Positions 55,101 through 61,500 of a stretch of DNA of 64,000 nucleotides are shown here, in pieces. The stretch lies in contig VXCM01000161.1 of assembly GCA_014773175.1 (NCBI GenBank), forward strand, positions 124,001 to 188,000. Direction: 5' to 3'. A model generated the notes under the pieces. The model ran no database searches. It was not told where the DNA came from and saw only the letters and a list, made by a program, of their open reading frames with translations. Both the position numbers and the translations under genes were made by a program. Within the stretch, counting starts at the first letter, position 1; each line of letters opens with the position of its first letter. Origin of the DNA: Lucifuga dentata. Lineage: Eukaryota > Chordata > Actinopteri > Ophidiiformes > Bythitidae.

Positions 55101-58100
55101 ATGGAAAACAGATAAAGAGAGAGAGCTCACCTATTTGTTCCTTTGAAGGGGGTATTGCTAAAGGAAAGCCCTATGAGGGAATGAATACTATTAAAGAGAT
55201 GGGACGCTCCATTCATGAAATCCCCCGACAAGACCAGTCTGGCCAGGACTGTTCCAAGACCCCTGACATGTCGGACAGGAGGGTTATGGAGGGCATGTCT
55301 CAGGTAAAACAAAGTTTATTAGGGCTGTAGCTCATATGGTGGTTGTGTTGCAAATGAATCAACAAAACAATTATTCATATTATTGCACTTGATTTTACAG
55401 TATTATTTTACTGACGTGAAGCATTAGAGTACCAGTTTCAGATGTATGCCGAGTTTGAATTTACTGCAAGCTTTTTCAAAGCAAAATCTGTTCATAAACT
55501 AATATGCAAAATCAGGAAAAACACATAGTACTCAAAGATGTTGATGAATTGGTAACCAGCCAGTCATTGTATGTAACCGTTCCCTCCACTTCCCAGATTC
55601 ACTCCCTGAACCAGTCCTCTATCAAGCACAATGTCAAGTCCCTCATCACCAGTCCCAGTAAGCTTCCCCACAACATGCCCCACCTGGAGGCCATGGAGCG
55701 AGTCAAATACGAGGAGAGCAAAGCAGTGGCAGAGCGTGTGCGCCATTCTGTGGTCAACTCCACCACCACTGTCCTGCGCTCCACACACCAGGAGGCTGGT
55801 AAATCCCAGCTTAGCCCGGGCATGTATGAGGACGCCAATGCTCGTAGGACCCCTGGTAACTACAGCACTAACCCTGTGTCGAGAGGATCACCCATGCTTG
55901 GACGTACCCCAGAAGGTATCTCTCATAATTGCTATTTTTGCCAACTGTAGACCTCCGATCTCAGACATCGACTGTTTGTCAAATATAATCAAACTATAGT
56001 CATTATACCAGGTCATCGTATTTGTTTATCTAATTAGCTTACTCCATGTTTGTTCTTCCCACCATGTTTGTTCTCCTGTGAAGGAGGTATGAGCTCTGCA
56101 AAGTCTACTCCACATGACAGAAAGAGGGCCATGACCCCCACACAGAGGGACTGTGTCCCAGCTAAGTCTCCAGTGTCAGGTGGTGACCCCACAGCATCTC
56201 ACAGCCCCTTTGACCCCCACCACCGGCCTGTTGTTCCTGGGGAAGTGTACCGAGCTCACCTACCCCCACATCTTGACCCTGCGTTGGCCTTCCACAGACT
56301 GGATCCTGGTATAGTATTCAACTTTGTAACCCCAGTATACTGTTTGCTCCATTAACCCAAACATGACAATACAGCTTTAATTCTTCGTAACTTGATGAAA
56401 GCAACTTGGGCATTACAGGTCCAGAATTTTTCAGCAGTGATCAGTATCTGTGAGCCTTCTATTCATATATTTACTGTCGTCCCCCCTCCCCCCCGCTTTT
56501 CTCTTTTCCTCTTTAGCAGCGTACATGTTCCCCAGGCAGCCGTCCCCAACAGGTTACCACAACACCTACCAGCTGTACACCATGGAGAACACGCGACAGA
56601 CCATTCTCAACGATTATATCACTTCCCAGCAGATGCAAGTCATCCCACGGCCTGATGTAGCCCGGGGATTGTCGCCACGGGAACAGCCTGTTGCTGTCCC
56701 TTACCCACCAGGAGCTCGAGGTACGGCCTTCCAAGAGCTGACCCTCTCTTACCTGCAACAGCAGACAGGGGAGGGGCCACGGGTTGGAGGAGCTGTAGTA
56801 TGCAGACTGTGTGTTTGTGAAGTAGTGGCTACCTTTTCCAGACGCCCAGAAGCAAATGACCCAAACAAATTTGCTGATTTGCTAGAAAAAAAATTGGGGC
56901 TGCAACAGATTGGGCTTCTACTCAATTTATTAATTGGGTATGGTCATACAAATCCTCATTTGCTGATTGGTTGCCTCTTACAAGTTTACCACTATTCCAC
57001 CCTCTTTGCAGCCCTGTTGCTAACTTATCAATCTGTAATTGGGAGCACGAACAGATGAAGGTGATGGGTTCCAGCTAAGTGTATACGGTGTTCATTCATT
57101 CAGAAATTAATGGATTGGTTCTGTTGTTCACCGTTGGCCCTTTGCTTCTGTCTGTAAAAGGAATTATTGATCTAGCCCAGATGCCTCCAACTATCCTGTT
57201 GCCTCACCCTGGGGGAACAGGTACCCCCATTTTGGAACGCATCGCCTACCTCCCCGGAGCTCAGCCCCCTTTCCCTCCTAGGGCTTTCAACCCAGCCTCC
57301 ATATCTCCAGGTGAGGACCCCTCCCTTCCCCATCCTTACAGCCCTGTGTTCCCTAATTCCCTTGCCACGATCTCCATGTTCCCTCGCACGTCCGTAAGAG
57401 CACAGGCCGTGTACTGCCCTGAGATCTGAAAGGTCAGTTCTGTCTGTCCACACACAGATCAAGCCAACTCTTTATTACAGTCGTACTGTACTTAGGTCTG
57501 AAAAAACCAAGGGAAAGGTTTGTCACAACCCTAACTTTTTTCCTTAAAGAAATAAAGCTTCTAAATGTTTTAGGGGGAAAACAATCTGAGTCTAATATCA
57601 AAGCAGTTGCAACTCTAAATGCCAAGTTTTTCCTGCATTTTTATGGTATGAGGTGTAATCAGTTCTTTCAGAATTTTAGAAAAGTCTCAAAATCATTTTT
57701 TTAAACTGCAGTCAGTGGAGAGAGCGCAAAACTAAATAAAACTAGTGAGATTTTGTGCCATTAATTTCTGGTCATGACTCAGACTTGTCTGATAGATCTA
57801 AATTTCCACATAATTTAACATTAAAATAGTCCTTTAAATTTAAGTAACTGAAGCTTGCATCATCTCAGTTTGCTTTTTAGGATATGTAACTGAAGCAGCA
57901 GCACTGTAGACCCCTATAATCCGTTGTACTAGTGGTTTTGTCTGAAGTGATAATCATGGTAATATTCATGAGATCAGAATATTACTATGATAGTGTTCTG
58001 ATGGCTAGGTAAGTAGAGTAGCCTGACCCATCCTGCTGAGAGTCCATGTGTATGGTGTCTGTATAAAACCTGTGTTTGTGTGTGTGATGTCTGTTGTTGT

Positions 58101-58465
58101 TCTCCTCAGGCCACCAAGCCCATCTTGCCGCCACCGCTGCAGTCAGTGCAGAGAGGGAACGAGAAAAGGAGCGTGACCGGGAGCAGCAGGAGAAAGAGAG
58201 GGAAAGGGAACACCGGGAGAGGGAACGGGAACTCAGAGAACGAGAGCGGGCAAATGAATACATGCGTGGAGGTGAGCTGTTGTTTTGTAATTCAAAACTG
58301 TTGTACTGAGTAAGGTTGTGAAAATCAGTTCCTATAAGAAGAAATCTGTTTATCAAAGCTGGGCCGTGTGTGTATGATTGAGTTTCTCTAGTCATGGACT
58401 GGCTGATATAATTTAACAGTACACTAGAGAACAGACATCCGAGATTTTTTTATTGAAACACGCTC

Positions 58466-58502
<37 letters not shown>

Positions 58503-61500
58503 TTCAGGTCCAGAGCAGCCAGGCCGACCAGGGAGTCGTGGTTATCTGCATTCCCCTTCCCCCTCTGTCAGGTCACAGGAAGTTGTGGTTCAGCAGCGTC
58601 CCAGCATCTTCCAGGGCACCAACAGCAAGAGTGTCATCACCTCTTTAATGTAAGTTTAAACATACCAACGCTACTAAGCTAACACACTCATAACACTGTT
58701 TGTCTTTATGCATTGGGGTTTGTCCTCAGTTCACATACAGAACCGGTAACAGAATTTCAGGCATGTGTGTGTGTGTCTGCGTGTGTCAGGTATCCCTAAT
58801 TCATTTAAACAGTCAGGATATCAGATCTGTCAAATAGACAATACAAACCACAAACCCATGTTTCTAGTAATATGCCTCATTCCTTTTTCTCATACCAGCC
58901 TTTCTTCATTTTCACATTAGGCCTCAGTCAGCAGCAGCAGCAGCCCAGAGTGGCTCTCGCTACGGTACTGCAGCTGATGCCCTGGCTGCTTTGGTGGATG
59001 CTGCAGCCTCTGCACCACAGATGGACGTGGCCAAGGTGAAGGAGAGCAAACTCGAAAGGGACGACGACATGTCTTCCTCTCGGCAGCAACAGCAGCAGGA
59101 GACAGATAGACGATCCATGCAGTCGCCTTATGGAGCTATGTCTTTGCCAGGGGGTAAGCCCCAGCCAGCTTACTCTGAGGTCTCTGGCTTAGGGGCCAAG
59201 GATAAGGCCCCACAAACAAAATCACGCATTGAAGAGGAGCTACGCACTCGTGGAAAGACAACCATCACAGCCGCTAACTTCATTGATGTCATCATCACAA
59301 GGCAGATAGCCTCGGACAAAGACTCACGAGAGCGAGGCTCCCAAAGCTCTGACTCCTCTAGCAGCTGTAAGTCTGTCGAATATGCATGGCTTAGGAGAGA
59401 ACAGAATATCATTAAAAATAGAAGTAGATAGGGACAGAGTAACGTCAAAATTTAGTTGGATGGACATCACTGATATGAGTTAACCCTTGTATGTATAAAA
59501 GTAAATCTTTCATAACATAACCTAAACTTTATATAGTTTGTCTTTTCTTTGTGTAAATGGTCACTGCGTGTCCATACTTGTCCTGCAGTGTCATCCAGTC
59601 GATACGACAACCCAGGTGCAGGAGCCATTGAGGTGATAAGCCCTGCTAGTTCTCCAGTACAACCCCAACAGGAAAAATCAGAAGACAGGCAGCCACAGGC
59701 AGCAGGTGGGAACACACACATTCCATTTTAACATACGGTCAGAAAGCGTTAATGATCAGTTTCAGTTGAGTTTCACATCCAAGAGTCCATACTTCACATT
59801 AAAATGTCATATTCATATTACACTGATGAGACAGATTTGGCTTTGAAAGGTTGATTGAATGTAGGCTAAATTTATCTGCTAGTGGTGTAGGGTAAACACA
59901 CCACAGCTTGAATGACTTGACCCAATGACCTTGTCATTTGAGTACGGCAGACACCATTCCTCTGCGCCAGACGAGTCACTGCTCTTGAAGTTATTCCCAT
60001 CAGCTGCAATGTAGTTCAGTTACTGCTGGCAAACAGTGTAGCAAACTCCTACTTGTCTCCGCACCACATATCCAGTCTCCCTTTTCACTAACGCTCTGTT
60101 CCTGATCAACCTCAGGTTCTGGCATGCGTGGCTTCGACATGAGTCGTTACCGGCCACCAGGGGAGCCACCACAACCCAGTTCCCAGCAGCCACCCTCCTC
60201 CCAGCCTGACAGCTACTCCCAGGTCTCTAAGACCCACCGGGTCATGACCTTGGCAGACCACGTCTCGGTAAGACATATAAGCACATAATATCTGTCTGAG
60301 GCCATAATTACCCTCTGTATCCACCTGACTAACCTGGATTTGTCATACTGCTCCTCGCACAGCACATCATAACCCAGGACTTTGCATGGAATCAGGAACC
60401 TCTTCCGGCTGCCTCCTCAGCTTCTGCCACATTCCAGAGCGTGGTGCCAACCATGTCCTCATCCGGTTGGGCCAAGGTGCCTAACCGCTACAGCCCAGAG
60501 AATCAAGTCCAGGCTCCACACCACCAAAGATCCTCTAGCAGAGTTTCCCCAGAGAATGCTCCTGACAAACCCAGAGCTAGGTAGATGAACCAGCAAATTA
60601 ACCCAGAAATAATCAGAGCAATCCTGATTTTTTTTTTTTTTTTTAAAACCAATTATACATCATCTCACATTTCTTTCTGTCTTCTCCTTGTTCAAGGCCT
60701 GGTAAATCTCCAGAGCGAGGGGGCAGGCCATTGGAGAACTATGAACCCATCTCTCCTCCTCAGAGCTATCAAAGCATGGACAAACAGGAGATGGGCGGCC
60801 CTCTATCTCAGAGGCGAGAAACTGACAACCCTGACATCAGGTACGAATCTACACCGTTCAGCTGTCCAGTTTAAAGATTGAAGCTGTCGTCTCAGAAAAC
60901 CTGTACATTACCTCTTAAAATGATTTAGTCAGTTTTAATAAAGATAGTTTAATAGTGATTTAGCTGACATTATTTAATGGTTTCTTCATTTGACTTCTGC
61001 ATTGCTCAATGCATTTCCTGTTGAATTTGCCTTTAGTCTAAAATCATGAAATTTGACACCCATCTGTGTTAGACAGTAAATGGATGTTTTTTGGCTCATT
61101 GCTGGTGTTGGACTGCCAGTGGGCATAATGTGCCCCCCTTCCCCCATCAGCTGTTGTTTGACATCCTAATTAGATAGAAAGTAATGAGCGCTGCCAATGA
61201 CCTGCTGTCCCAGTCACCCCTTTTCTATATGACTCCTAACACTGTGCTTTTTCTCTGGTTCAAGGAGTGACTCTCTATCCCCAGGGAACATTAGCTATCT
61301 GCCCTCCTTCTTCACCAAGCTGGAGAACACCTCACCAATGGTGAAATCCAAGAAGCAGGAGATCTTTCGTAAGTTGAACTCCATCTCTGGTGTCGGTGAT
61401 TCTGATGTTGGTAAGTGGGTCTCCTCTTATCCTCTTCCTTCTGACAGGCACGCTCAGATGATGGAACTAACTCTGTCAATATGTATGCAAGATATTTATG

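Noticed and set aside
61361..61380. gtaagt inside exon 41 as an alternative donor
   Set aside because: It encodes the invariant FRKL block, has a poor -1 base and gives a phase that does not match exon 42.
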